A DNA stretch of 64,000 nt, taken from the NCBI RefSeq assembly GCF_006088715.1, contig NZ_CP030771.1, positions 7,934,001 through 7,998,000 of the forward strand. The letters are read 5' to 3'. Below are positions 54,168-62,266 of the stretch, in pieces. The DNA comes from Streptomyces sp. YIM 121038 (GTDB lineage Bacteria; Actinomycetota; Actinomycetes; Streptomycetales; Streptomycetaceae). The notes under the pieces were generated by a model. The model saw nothing but the letters and a program-made list of their open reading frames with translations, searched no databases and had not been told where the DNA came from. The number at the start of each line of letters is the position of its first letter. The stretch's first letter is position 1. The position numbers and the translations under genes were made by a program.

Positions 54168-55093
54168 CCGGCGCCGCCCCGCCGCTCGACGACCGGGACG
54201 GCGTCCTGTGGGTCGACGGCGCCCTCGTGCCCTGGCGCGCGGCCCGCCTCCACGTCCTCAGCCACGGCCTGCACTACGGCGGCAGCGTCTTCGAGGGCGA
54301 ACGGGTCTACGACGGCCGGGTCTTCGCGCTCCACGACCACAGCGCCCGGCTCGTCGCCTCCGCCCGGCACCTGGGCTACGAACTGCCCTGGACGGCCGAC
54401 GAGCTCGACGCCGTCACGCGCGAGGTCGTCGCCGCCGCCGGCCTCACCGACGGCTATGTGCGCCCCGTCGCCTGGCGCGGCGCCGACACCCTGCGCCTGG
54501 TGGCCCCGGACAACCGCGTCCACCTCGCCGTCGCCGCCTGGCCCTGGCCGCGGATCTTCACCGACGGGCCGCGCGGCATCCGCCTCGGCACCTCGCGCTG
54601 GCGGCGCCCCGCACCCGACACCGCGCCGATCCGCGCCAAGGCGGCCGCCCTGTACGCCGTCGGCGCCCTCGCCGGGCAGGAGGCGGAGGCGGCGGGCTTC
54701 GACGACGCGCTGCTCCTCGACCACCGGGGCCGCCTCGCCGAGGCCACCGGCGCCAACCTCTTCCTGGTGCGCGACGGGGAGCTGCACACCCCGCCGCCCG
54801 AGTGCGTCCTGGACGGCATCACCCGGCGCACCGTCATCGGCCTCGCCCGCGACCTCGGCCTCCCGGTCGTCGAGCGCCACCTCGACCCGGCCGAACTCGA
54901 CCGCGCCGACGAGGTGTTCCTGACCGGCACGGCGTACGAGGTCCAGCCGGTGACCGGCATCGACGACAGGACCTTCCCGCTCGGCGAGGTCGGCGGGGCC
55001 CTCACCGAGGCGTACGCGCGCGCCGTACGGGCCGGGGACGGCGACCGCGCGGCGCCCCCGGCCCCGGCGGCCGCGTCGAGCGACACCGGATGA
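54164..55093 (+). CDS. Class IV aminotransferase (branched-chain/IlvE-like)
   Basis: This 309-residue PLP enzyme has LSHGLHYGGSVFEGERVYDGR, typical of branched-chain aminotransferases, the predicted PLP lysine Lys159 in PIRAKAAAL, then GFDDALLLD and LAEATGANLFLVRDGEL. It interconverts 2-oxo acids and amino acids. In this operon it would add the amino group to the keto acid made by the BacA-like route. It differs from the PabC lyase of the nor cluster, which has EVKHTG at the lysine. GTG start overlaps the upstream stop; the stop overlaps azlC as ATGA. Confidence 0.88.
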   Translation: MTGAAPPLDDRDGVLWVDGALVPWRAARLHVLSHGLHYGGSVFEGERVYDGRVFALHDHSARLVASARHLGYELPWTADELDAVTREVVAAAGLTDGYVRPVAWRGADTLRLVAPDNRVHLAVAAWPWPRIFTDGPRGIRLGTSRWRRPAPDTAPIRAKAAALYAVGALAGQEAEAAGFDDALLLDHRGRLAEATGANLFLVRDGELHTPPPECVLDGITRRTVIGLARDLGLPVVERHLDPAELDRADEVFLTGTAYEVQPVTGIDDRTFPLGEVGGALTEAYARAVRAGDGDRAAPPAPAAASSDTG

Positions 55094-55818
55094 CCGGTTC
55101 CGGATCCACCGGATCCCCCCGGTCCTCCCGCGGCCCCGGCACGGACGGCGGGCGGCGGGCCGCCTGGGCCGAGGGGGCGCGGGCCGCCGTGCCCTTCACC
55201 GTGGCGATCTTCGCCTTCGGCGTGTCCTTCGGCGTCCTCGCCAAGGGCGCGGGCTTCTCCGCGCTCGCCGCGACCTCGATGTCGGGCCTCGTCTTCGTGG
55301 GCTCCTCGCAGTTCGCGGCGGTCTCCGTGATCGTCAACGGCGGCGGCTGGGCGGCCGCGGCCGTCGCGGGGACGCTCCTGAACCTGCGGTACCTGGTGAT
55401 GGGCTTCGCGATCCTGCCCGCCCTGCGCGGCGGCCGGGCGCGCAGGGCCGTCGAGTCCCAGCTGGTGATCGAGGAGTCCTGGGCCATCGCCAGCGACGCC
55501 GACGGACGGTTCGACCGGGTGCGGCTGCTCTCCTCCGGCGTGGTGCTCTGGCTCGGCTGGGTCCTGGGCACCCTGGCGGGCGCCATCGGGCCCTTCCGGG
55601 CGGTGGACGTCCTCAACTACGGCCTGGACGCGGTGTCCCCGGTGCTGTTCTTCCTGCTGCTCGCCCCCCATCTGGGCACCGCCCGCAAGCGGTCGGCGGC
55701 CGCGACGGCGGCGGTGGCCGCCGCCGTCCTCACCGCCGTCGCGGTGCCCGACTCCGCCATCGCCGTGGCCTGCCTCGTCGCCGTCGGGTGGACCTGGCGG
55801 GCCGGGAGGAAGCCGTGA
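55090..55818 (+). CDS. azlC: AzlC family amino-acid exporter, large subunit
   Basis: This 242-residue membrane protein matches AzlC: AVPFTVAIFAFGVSFGVLAKGAGFSAL, MSGLVFVGSSQFAAV, LLNLRYLVMGFAILPALRG, then further helices. AzlC and AzlD together export branched-chain amino acids and analogues such as azaleucine. It overlaps the aminotransferase stop (ATGA) and the azlD start (GTGA). Being locked into this operon suggests that the exported amino acid is the product of the upstream enzymes. Confidence 0.92.
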   Translation: MTGSGSTGSPRSSRGPGTDGGRRAAWAEGARAAVPFTVAIFAFGVSFGVLAKGAGFSALAATSMSGLVFVGSSQFAAVSVIVNGGGWAAAAVAGTLLNLRYLVMGFAILPALRGGRARRAVESQLVIEESWAIASDADGRFDRVRLLSSGVVLWLGWVLGTLAGAIGPFRAVDVLNYGLDAVSPVLFFLLLAPHLGTARKRSAAATAAVAAAVLTAVAVPDSAIAVACLVAVGWTWRAGRKP

Positions 55819-56132
55819 GCAACGACCCGTGGATCGTCGTCGGCGCCCTGGTGGTGACCACGTTCCTCATCAAGGGCGCCGGTTCGCTGGTCCTCGGCGA
55901 CCGCGAACTGCCCGCCTGGTTCCCGCGGTTCGTGGAGTACCTGACGCCCGCGCTGCTCGCCGTCCTGGTCGTCACCCAGCTCGTGGGCTCGGCGGGCGCG
56001 CACGGCATGACCTTCGACGCCCGCGTCGCCGGGTTCGCCGGAGCCCTGGTGGCCTGGCGGCTCAAGGCGCCCGTACCGCTCGTCGTCCTGGTGGCCGCCG
56101 CGGTCACGGCGGGCGTACGCGCGCTCGGGTGA
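55815..56132 (+). CDS. azlD: AzlD family amino-acid exporter, small subunit
   Basis: This 105-residue protein has about four helices: WIVVGALVVTTFLIKGAGSL, FVEYLTPALLAVLVVTQLVG, then two more. It has the PRFVEYLTPALLA segment typical of AzlD. GTG start overlaps azlC. It is the last gene of the operon; 35 bases separate it from the convergent regulator gene, with no clear terminator. Confidence 0.9.
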   Translation: MSNDPWIVVGALVVTTFLIKGAGSLVLGDRELPAWFPRFVEYLTPALLAVLVVTQLVGSAGAHGMTFDARVAGFAGALVAWRLKAPVPLVVLVAAAVTAGVRALG

Positions 56133-56167
56133 GGCCCGGCGAGGCGGTGGCGGTGCCGCGCTCGCGC

Positions 56168-59100
56168 TCAGCCCGCGCCGGCCTCCGGGGGCCCGGCGGC
56201 CGCGGCCCCGGCGCGCTCCACGGCCGCGGCGACCTCCAGGGCCTCGTCGAGGCCGGGCCTGTGGCCGGTGGCCCGGTGCAGGCGCGCGGAGCGTTCGGCG
56301 GCCCGGGCGGCCTTGGCGTGCTGGCCGAGGGCCAGGTGGACCCGGGCGAGCTCGGTGAGGGCCGCACCCTCGGCGAGCCCGAGCCCCGCCTGCCGGGCCG
56401 TGCTCAACGCCCGCCTGGTGCACGCCAGGGCCTCACGGCTCTCGCCCAGCTGCCGGTGCACGGCGGCGAGGCCGAGGCACGCCTCGGCCTCGGCCCTGCG
56501 GCAGCACGCCGCGCGGGCCGCGTCCAGGGCGCGCCGGTGGTGGTCGAGGGCGCCGGGCACGTCGTCCAGGCGCAGCAGCACCGTGCCGATCGTGTTGAGG
56601 GCGTCCGGCTCGACCAGGCGGCGGCGGGTGCGGTGGGTGACGCCGAGCGCGTCGACGGCGTACTTGAGCGCGAGCCGCGGGTCGCCGAGGTCGCGGCAGA
56701 CCACCGCGAGCGCGTTGAGGGCGCCCTCCGCCGCGTACGTGGCGAGGAGCCTGCCGTCCACCGCGAGCGCCCGGGTGAGCAGGCGCTGCGCCTCCTCCAG
56801 GGCGCCGAGCGCGTGCTGCACGCTCGCGCGGCCCCACAGCGACAGCATGACGGTGTGCTGGTCCGCCGAGGCCTCGGCGCACGCCCCGGCCGCCGCGAAG
56901 TGCCCGCGCGCGGCGTCCAGGCGGCCCTGGTCGAGCCGGGCGCGGCCGAGCAGGAACAGGGCCCAGGCCTCCCCGGCGGGCTGGGCGCCCTCGCGGTAGA
57001 GGGCCAGGGCCCGTTCGGCGTCGCGGACCGCCTGGTCCAGGGCGCCGCGCTCGCGGTGGGACGCGGCGAGCCCGAGGACCGCGCCCGCCCGCTCCACGGG
57101 CTGCCCGGCCCGCGCGAACAGCTCGTCGGCGGCGGCGCTGTGCTCCAGCGCCTCCTCGTGCCGGGCCAGCTCCCACAGGACGTAGCACAGGCTCCAGTGC
57201 ATCACCGCCCGCGCGTGGTCGTCGTGTTCGGCCTCGGCCGCCTTGAGGCCCGCGTGCGCGGCCCGCAGCCAGTCGGTGCGTCTGCCGTGCTCCATCAGGT
57301 GCCCGTGCACGGCCAGGGCGGACTTCCAGGCGAACGGGCGGGGCCCGTGGCGCACCGCGTGCTGCGCGCAGGCGAGCAGCGCGGGCCGCTCGTCGTCGAG
57401 CCAGGCCCGGGCCGCGGCGTCGCTCCTGAAGGCCAGGGGCGCGGTGGGGGAGCCGTCGGGCTCCGGCGGCCGGGCGGCGTACCAGGAGTAGAAGGTGCCG
57501 TACAGACGGCAGGCGGCCTGTTCGGCGGTGCCCAGGTACCAGGTGAGCAGGCGGCCCACGGCGTCGTCGCGCACGGCCGGCGCGTCCTCGGCCGCGGCCC
57601 GCTCCCCGGCGAACAGGCGCACCAGGGCGTGCAGGTGGAACCGGCCGGGCCGGTGCGTCTCCAGCAGGCTGCGGGCGGCCAGCTGGTCGAGGAGGCGGGT
57701 GGTCGCGGGCACCGCCGCGCCGGTCAGGGCGGCCGCCGCGGGGACGGACACCTCGGGGCCCGGGGCGAGCGCGAGCAGCCGCAGGGCCTCGCGCTCCGGG
57801 GCGGGCAGGGAGCGGTAGGACAGCGCGAGGACGCTGCGCACACCGGTGTGCCGCTCCTGGTCGAGGGCGAGTTCGCCCAGGCGGTCGGCGCGCAGCTGGC
57901 CGACGATCCGCGCGATCGGCAGATGCCGGTCGCCGATGAGGTGGGCCGCGACGATCCGTACGGCCAGCGGCAGCAGCCCGCAGAGCCGGACGGCCTCGGC
58001 GGCGGCCTCCGGCTCGCCCCGCACCCGGTCCGCGCCGATGACGCGGCCGAGCAGCGCGAGCGCCTCGTCCTCGGCGAAGACCGCGAGGCTCACCCGGTGG
58101 GCGTCGTGGAAGGCGGTCAGGCCCCGCAGGTCGTTGCGGCTGGTGACGACGACGAAGCAGGTCGGCGAGCCGGGCAGCAGCGGCCGCACCTGTTCGAGCC
58201 CGGCCGCGTCGTCGAGCAGGATCAGGACGCGTTTGCCCGCCAGGAGCGAGCGGTAGAGGGCGGCCTTCTCGTCGGTGCTCTCCGGCAGGTGCCCGGTGCC
58301 GACGCCGAGCGCGCGCAGGAGCTGGCCGAGGGCCTCGTCGGCCGTGGTCGGGGGTTCGGCGGCGTGGCCGCGCAGGTTCGCGTAGAGCTGGCCGTCGGGG
58401 AAGCGGTCGGCCACCCGGTGCATCCAGTGCACGGCCAGGGCGGTCTTGCCGACGCCCGCCATGCCGGAGACGGAGGAGATCACCAGGGTCTGCCCCGGGC
58501 CCGTGTCGTAGCGCGAGAGCAGGGTGTCGAGCTCCCGCAGCTGGTCGGCGCGGCCGGTGAAGCTGGCCACGTCGGGCGGCAGCTGGCGGGGGACCGGACG
58601 CGCGGCGGGCGGTGCCGCGGGGGCCGGGGAGCGCTCGGGGGCGAGGGCGGGGTCGCCGACCAGGACGCGCTGGTGCAGCTCCTTGAGCTGGCGCCCCGGT
58701 TCGATCCCCACCTCGTCGTCGAGGAGCTGGTAGAAGTCCCGGTACGCGGCGAGGGCGTCGGCCTGGCGGCCCGAGCGGTACAGCGCCAGCATCAGCTGGC
58801 GGCGCAGCCGCTCGCGCAGCGGGAACGCCCGCACGAGGGTGGTGAGTTCCGCCAGCGACGCCTCGTAGCGGCCGAGTTCGATGAGGGCGTCGACGCGGTC
58901 CTCGCGGGCCACCAGGCGCAGCTCTTCGAGGCGGTCGGTCTCGGCGAGGGCGAAGCTGCGGTCGCTGACCCCTTCGAGCGCGGGCCCCGTCCACAGCGCG
59001 AGGGCCTCGTCGAGGAGGGTGACCACGGCGGGGGCGTCGCCGTCGGCCGCGGCCTTGCGGGCCCGGTCGGTGAGGTGGACGAAGCGCAGCGCGTCGACCT

Positions 59101-59455
59101 GTCCGTCGGCCACCTGGAGCGTGTAGCTGGTGTTGCTGCGGGCGCCCGCGCTGACCAGGACCTCGAAGCCGGAGGTGGCCCGCCGGCCCGGCTCCAGGAT
59201 GCGGCGCAGGTGCAGGACGTGGGTGCGCAGCGAACTGACCGCGCCGTCGGGGATCTCGCCCTCCCACAGCAGCTCGGCCAGGCGCGAGGTGCTGACCGGG
59301 CCGCGGGCGAGCGCCAGGGCCGCGAGGAGTGCGCGCTGCTGTGGTCCGAGGCCCACGTGGCGGCCCTGGACCTCCACGCTCACCGGGCCGAGGAGCCGGA
59401 TGCGCACCGACTCCTTCGGCGCCTGCGCCTCCTGGGGCTCCGAGATGCGGCTCAC
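56168..59455 (-). CDS. AfsR/SARP-type transcriptional regulator with NB-ARC and TPR domains
   Basis: This 1095-residue protein begins at GTG 59455, which has AGGGAG four bases upstream. Domains: OmpR-type winged helix (about 17-105, IRLLGPVSVEVQ, SSLRTHVLHLRRIL), bacterial transcriptional activation domain (112-257, ending YRSGRQADALAAYRDFYQLL), NB-ARC ATPase (Walker A GMAGVGKT at 331-338; hydrophobic Walker B VLILLDDA) and about ten TPR-like repeats. Large SARPs of this kind activate secondary metabolism. The target is not clear: the gene converges on the BacA-like operon and is 19 kb from norI. Two SnoaL-like genes lie upstream on the same strand, possibly cotranscribed. The long upstream open frame has poor composition and is rejected. 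Confidence 0.9.
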   Translation of the reverse strand: MSRISEPQEAQAPKESVRIRLLGPVSVEVQGRHVGLGPQQRALLAALALARGPVSTSRLAELLWEGEIPDGAVSSLRTHVLHLRRILEPGRRATSGFEVLVSAGARSNTSYTLQVADGQVDALRFVHLTDRARKAAADGDAPAVVTLLDEALALWTGPALEGVSDRSFALAETDRLEELRLVAREDRVDALIELGRYEASLAELTTLVRAFPLRERLRRQLMLALYRSGRQADALAAYRDFYQLLDDEVGIEPGRQLKELHQRVLVGDPALAPERSPAPAAPPAARPVPRQLPPDVASFTGRADQLRELDTLLSRYDTGPGQTLVISSVSGMAGVGKTALAVHWMHRVADRFPDGQLYANLRGHAAEPPTTADEALGQLLRALGVGTGHLPESTDEKAALYRSLLAGKRVLILLDDAAGLEQVRPLLPGSPTCFVVVTSRNDLRGLTAFHDAHRVSLAVFAEDEALALLGRVIGADRVRGEPEAAAEAVRLCGLLPLAVRIVAAHLIGDRHLPIARIVGQLRADRLGELALDQERHTGVRSVLALSYRSLPAPEREALRLLALAPGPEVSVPAAAALTGAAVPATTRLLDQLAARSLLETHRPGRFHLHALVRLFAGERAAAEDAPAVRDDAVGRLLTWYLGTAEQAACRLYGTFYSWYAARPPEPDGSPTAPLAFRSDAAARAWLDDERPALLACAQHAVRHGPRPFAWKSALAVHGHLMEHGRRTDWLRAAHAGLKAAEAEHDDHARAVMHWSLCYVLWELARHEEALEHSAAADELFARAGQPVERAGAVLGLAASHRERGALDQAVRDAERALALYREGAQPAGEAWALFLLGRARLDQGRLDAARGHFAAAGACAEASADQHTVMLSLWGRASVQHALGALEEAQRLLTRALAVDGRLLATYAAEGALNALAVVCRDLGDPRLALKYAVDALGVTHRTRRRLVEPDALNTIGTVLLRLDDVPGALDHHRRALDAARAACCRRAEAEACLGLAAVHRQLGESREALACTRRALSTARQAGLGLAEGAALTELARVHLALGQHAKAARAAERSARLHRATGHRPGLDEALEVAAAVERAGAAAAGPPEAGAG

Positions 59456-59550
59456 TCGACTCCCTCTGCTTCCCGGTTGGCGGTCCCTGCTCTTGTGGTC
59501 GCTTTTCCGCCCCCGTCCGGTTGCCGCTGCGGCGCTGATCGTGTTCCGGC

Positions 59551-59889
59551 TCAACCGGACCCGGACTCGTCGGGGCCGGTGACGAAGCGCCGGATCACGC
59601 CGTCCGACACCGTGAACTCCCAGGCGGTGTCGATGTCGTTCCAGATGTCGTTGTGGAAGCGGGCGCTCACGGACAGGCCGTCGGGCGACTCGCGGACGAC
59701 CTCCATCCGCGCGTGCGAGGAGAACAGCTCCCGCTCCACCCACGCGTGGAGGTCGCGCTCGGTGCCGACGTCGATCACGGTGGCGTCCTCGGCGAGGACG
59801 GTCCAGAGGGCTTGCTGGTCCTGGGCGTTGACCGCGTCGACGAAGGCGCGTACCGCCGGGTGGGAAGGCCTGCCGCTGGAGGAGGTCAT
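59551..59889 (-). CDS. SnoaL-like / NTF2-fold protein
   Basis: This 112-residue protein has the short SnoaL-type pattern: VRAFVDAVNAQDQQALWTVLAEDATVIDVG and FHNDIWNDIDTAWEFTVSDGVIRRF. Function is unknown; stress-response or ring-modifying roles are known for the fold. It starts at ATG 59889, 70 bases after the second SnoaL-like gene, and may form an operon with it and the SARP gene. Confidence 0.8.
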   Translation of the reverse strand: MTSSSGRPSHPAVRAFVDAVNAQDQQALWTVLAEDATVIDVGTERDLHAWVERELFSSHARMEVVRESPDGLSVSARFHNDIWNDIDTAWEFTVSDGVIRRFVTGPDESGSG

Positions 59890-59959
59890 CTCCGGTGCTC
59901 TCCTGGTGGTTCCTGGTGGTGCCCGACCGGGGCCTGCCGTGGTGCCGCGGGGCGGCCGG

Positions 59960-60385
59960 TCAGCCGTCGGTGACGGCCCGGTGCAGGGCGTGGGTGTCCT
60001 CGAACAGGTGGTAGCGCGCGACCCGGCCGTCGACGACCGTGAGGTGCGCGGCGAACGGCGTGGTCAGCGGCTTGCCGGTGGCTTTGACGGTGTCCCGCAG
60101 ATGGCCGATGATCACGCCGTGCTCGCCGTCGACGACGATGTGCGTGACGGTGAACTCCTCCGGCTGCAGATACTCGTGGAGGGTGGCGAAGAAGTGCGCC
60201 ACGCCCTTGTGTCCGGTGTGGTGGCCCGACCACGGCACCGCGGGGGAGCCGGGGGCGAGGAACTCCGCCGACTCGGCGAACAGCCGTACCGCACCGTCCA
60301 GGTCCCGGTCCGCGAGCCGGGCCAGATAGGCGTCGATCACTTCTCTGGTGGCCCGTGCGGACGCCTCGGGGGAGTGCGTGGACAT
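59960..60385 (-). CDS. SnoaL-like polyketide cyclase/isomerase family protein
   Basis: This 141-residue protein shows the NTF2 pattern: VIDAYLARLADRDLDGAVRLFA, AVPWSGHHTGHKGVAHFFATL, and DGRVARYHLFEDTHAL. The ATG at 60385 has GAGGAG nine bases upstream. It may start a three-gene unit with the smaller SnoaL-like gene and the SARP gene. A substrate cannot be named. Confidence 0.83.
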   Translation of the reverse strand: MSTHSPEASARATREVIDAYLARLADRDLDGAVRLFAESAEFLAPGSPAVPWSGHHTGHKGVAHFFATLHEYLQPEEFTVTHIVVDGEHGVIIGHLRDTVKATGKPLTTPFAAHLTVVDGRVARYHLFEDTHALHRAVTDG

Positions 60386-60818
60386 CTCACCAACTCCTCG
60401 TCTGTCGCTGACGGCAGGACCGGCCGCACGGCCGGCCCCGCTGCTGGTCGTGGAGTCCCAGTGTGGTGCGCCTGTGGCGGGGAGCGTAAGGCAGTCGCCG
60501 GTTTCGCGCCACGAGTTGGCGGTGCACCGTGGGTGGCCCCGCGTGTCAGCAGGTGACGGAGGGGGCCGGGGGCAGGGGGTACCCCCGTCCGGGGGTACCG
60601 CGCCGGACGGGTGGCGGGGCCGCTCTCCGGCGCGCGGCCGACGGGGCGCCGTACCGCCGTACCGCCGTACCGCCGTACCGCCGCACCGGCGGACGGGCTG
60701 ACGGGGATCGCGGGGGCGACGCCCTAGCCTGTGGTCCCGACCTCGCACCGGCCCTCGGACCGATCCTCGCCCCGGCCCCCGTACCGGCCCTCGTACCGAC
60801 CTTGGAGCGCACACCGCC
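60386..60818. other. Divergent intergenic region, SnoaL-like gene and nitrobindin-like gene
   Basis: This 433-base gap holds no convincing gene. It contains an 8-bp tandem repeat (60651-60682) and TAGCCT at 60725-60730, a possible -10 box for the rightward gene, about 90 bases before its ATG. An inverted pair GGCCG/CGGCC near 60420-60440 is close to the leftward start. Confidence 0.4.
60651..60682. repeat. Four tandem copies of GTACCGCC
   Basis: GTACCGCC is repeated exactly four times at 60651-60682, followed by a degenerate GCACCGGC. It lies about 140 bases before the nitrobindin-like gene. Copy number may vary among strains by slippage. Confidence 0.85.
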
Positions 60819-61358
60819 ATGCAGCCCGTACCGGACCTCCCGTTCCCCGACGCCCACCGACCGGACGACGCCCCCGCGCCGCACCCGCTGCTCGCGCCCG
60901 TGACGGAGCTGCTCGGCACCTGGCACGGCCTGGGCGACGGCGGATACCCCACGCTCGACGGGGACTTCGCGTACGCGCAGGAAGTCACCTTCCGCCACGA
61001 CGGCCGGCCCTTCCTGCGGTACGAGGCCCGGGCCTGGATCCTCGACGCCGACGGCGCGCCGCTGCGCCCGGCGGCCCGGGAGAGCGGCTGGTGGCGGCTC
61101 CAGGCCGACGGCCACGTGGAGGCGGTCATCTCCCAGCCCACCGGCATCGTGGAGGTCGCGACCGGCGTCGCGGCCGACCGCACCGTCGACGTCTCCACCC
61201 ATCAGGTGGCCCTCACGCCCACCGCCAAACGCGTCGACGCCACCCGCCGCCGCTACGCCCTGGCCGACGACGGCACGCTCACGTTCACCCACGACCTAGC
61301 GGCGGTCGGTCAGCCGCTCCAGCACCACCTCTCGGCCACGCTGCGCCGCGCCCGCTAG
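60819..61358 (+). CDS. Nitrobindin-like heme-binding protein (FABP/THAP4 fold)
   Basis: This 179-residue protein has the beta-barrel pattern of nitrobindins: [16 protein letters not shown] at the front, an internal [23 protein letters not shown], and a C-terminal [12 protein letters not shown] in which a histidine serves as proximal heme ligand in the family. Such proteins hold ferric heme and can isomerise peroxynitrite. The ATG at 60819 has GGAGC upstream. A link to nitro-aromatic metabolism in the nor cluster would be speculation; the genes are 24 kb apart. Confidence 0.85.
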   Translation: MQPVPDLPFPDAHRPDDAPAPHPLLAPVTELLGTWHGLGDGGYPTLDGDFAYAQEVTFRHDGRPFLRYEARAWILDADGAPLRPAARESGWWRLQADGHVEAVISQPTGIVEVATGVAADRTVDVSTHQVALTPTAKRVDATRRRYALADDGTLTFTHDLAAVGQPLQHHLSATLRRAR

Positions 61359-61715
61359 CCGCCGAGGACGCCGCGGCCACCGTGCACCGGACAGCCGAAC
61401 GCGGCCCGGGAAGCGGTGGCCGCCGCTGTCCTGGCCGACAAGACGCCGTGCTCGGGGCGGTGGCGGGGGCGTGCGCGCGGTCGTGCCGCGCGCGGGCGGG
61501 TTCGAGGTTTCAAGCCAACTCCCGTGTCGTATAGCTCACATGCCGACGCAGCCATCCGGCCATCAGGTCGCAAGGCCCGCGCGGTGCGGACGACCCCTGG
61601 CCGTCAGGTCAGGGGTCGTCAATGAGCAGGCGGCACCGCGCACTCGGGGCGCGGTGCCGTGGCACGCCCCCCCCACAAGAGGCCCGTCACGGGCCCGCAC
61701 AGAGGAGGACCCCTC
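61359..61715. other. Intergenic region before the phospholipase gene
   Basis: This 357-base gap has no convincing gene. TATAGC at 61530-61535 could be a -10 box, which would give a leader of about 180 bases. A good GAGGAGGA ribosome site at 61702-61709 precedes the phospholipase ATG. Confidence 0.4.
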
Positions 61716-62201
61716 ATGCGTCGTCGACTTGCCACCCTGGCCGTGAGCGCCGCCGCCCTCACGCTCGGGACGGGCCTCGCGGCCGCCCCGGCCTCCGCCG
61801 TCCCGGCGGACAAGGCGCAGGTGCTCAGCAGCTGGACGCAGACCGACGCGGGCAGCTACAACGCCTGGGCCGCGGCCCGCGCCAACCAGGGCGCGTGGAG
61901 CGCGTACCAGTTCAACTGGTCCACGGACTACTGCTCCTCGTCCCCGGACAACCCCTTCGGCTTCCCCTTCCAGACGTCCTGCGCCCGGCACGACTTCGGC
62001 TACCGCAACTACAAGGAGATGGGCACCTTCAGCGCCAACAAGGCGCGGATCGACAGCGCCTTCTACGCCGATCTGAAGAGAGTCTGCGCGAACTACAGCG
62101 GTGCGAAGAAGACCGCCTGCGACGCGACGGCCTGGACGTACTACCAGGCCGTCGACAAGCTCGGCAGCGTCGCGCCGACGCACACCGAGTCGGCCGCCTG
62201 A
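61716..62201 (+). CDS. Secreted prokaryotic phospholipase A2
   Basis: This 161-residue preprotein has a Sec signal peptide (MRRRLATLAVSAAAL, cleavage after APASA). The mature part carries the phospholipase A2 core TSCARHDFGYRNYKEMG with the catalytic His-Asp pair, and further cysteines (DYCSS, RVCANY, TACDAT) that would form two disulfides. It should release fatty acid from the sn-2 position of phospholipids outside the cell, with calcium. Size and cysteine pattern match the small Streptomyces enzymes. GAGGAGGA lies seven bases before the ATG. Confidence 0.92.
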   Translation: MRRRLATLAVSAAALTLGTGLAAAPASAVPADKAQVLSSWTQTDAGSYNAWAAARANQGAWSAYQFNWSTDYCSSSPDNPFGFPFQTSCARHDFGYRNYKEMGTFSANKARIDSAFYADLKRVCANYSGAKKTACDATAWTYYQAVDKLGSVAPTHTESAA

Positions 62202-62266
62202 CCCGGCGGGTGCGGTGCGGGCCCGCCCTCGCGGCCCCGCACACCGCCCCGGGCGAGCTCGCTCCC

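Noticed and set aside
59456..59743. N-terminal extension of the SARP regulator
   Set aside because: The extension is His/Arg-rich and antisense to the SnoaL-like gene; the GTG at 59455 has a proper ribosome site and gives the normal SARP start.
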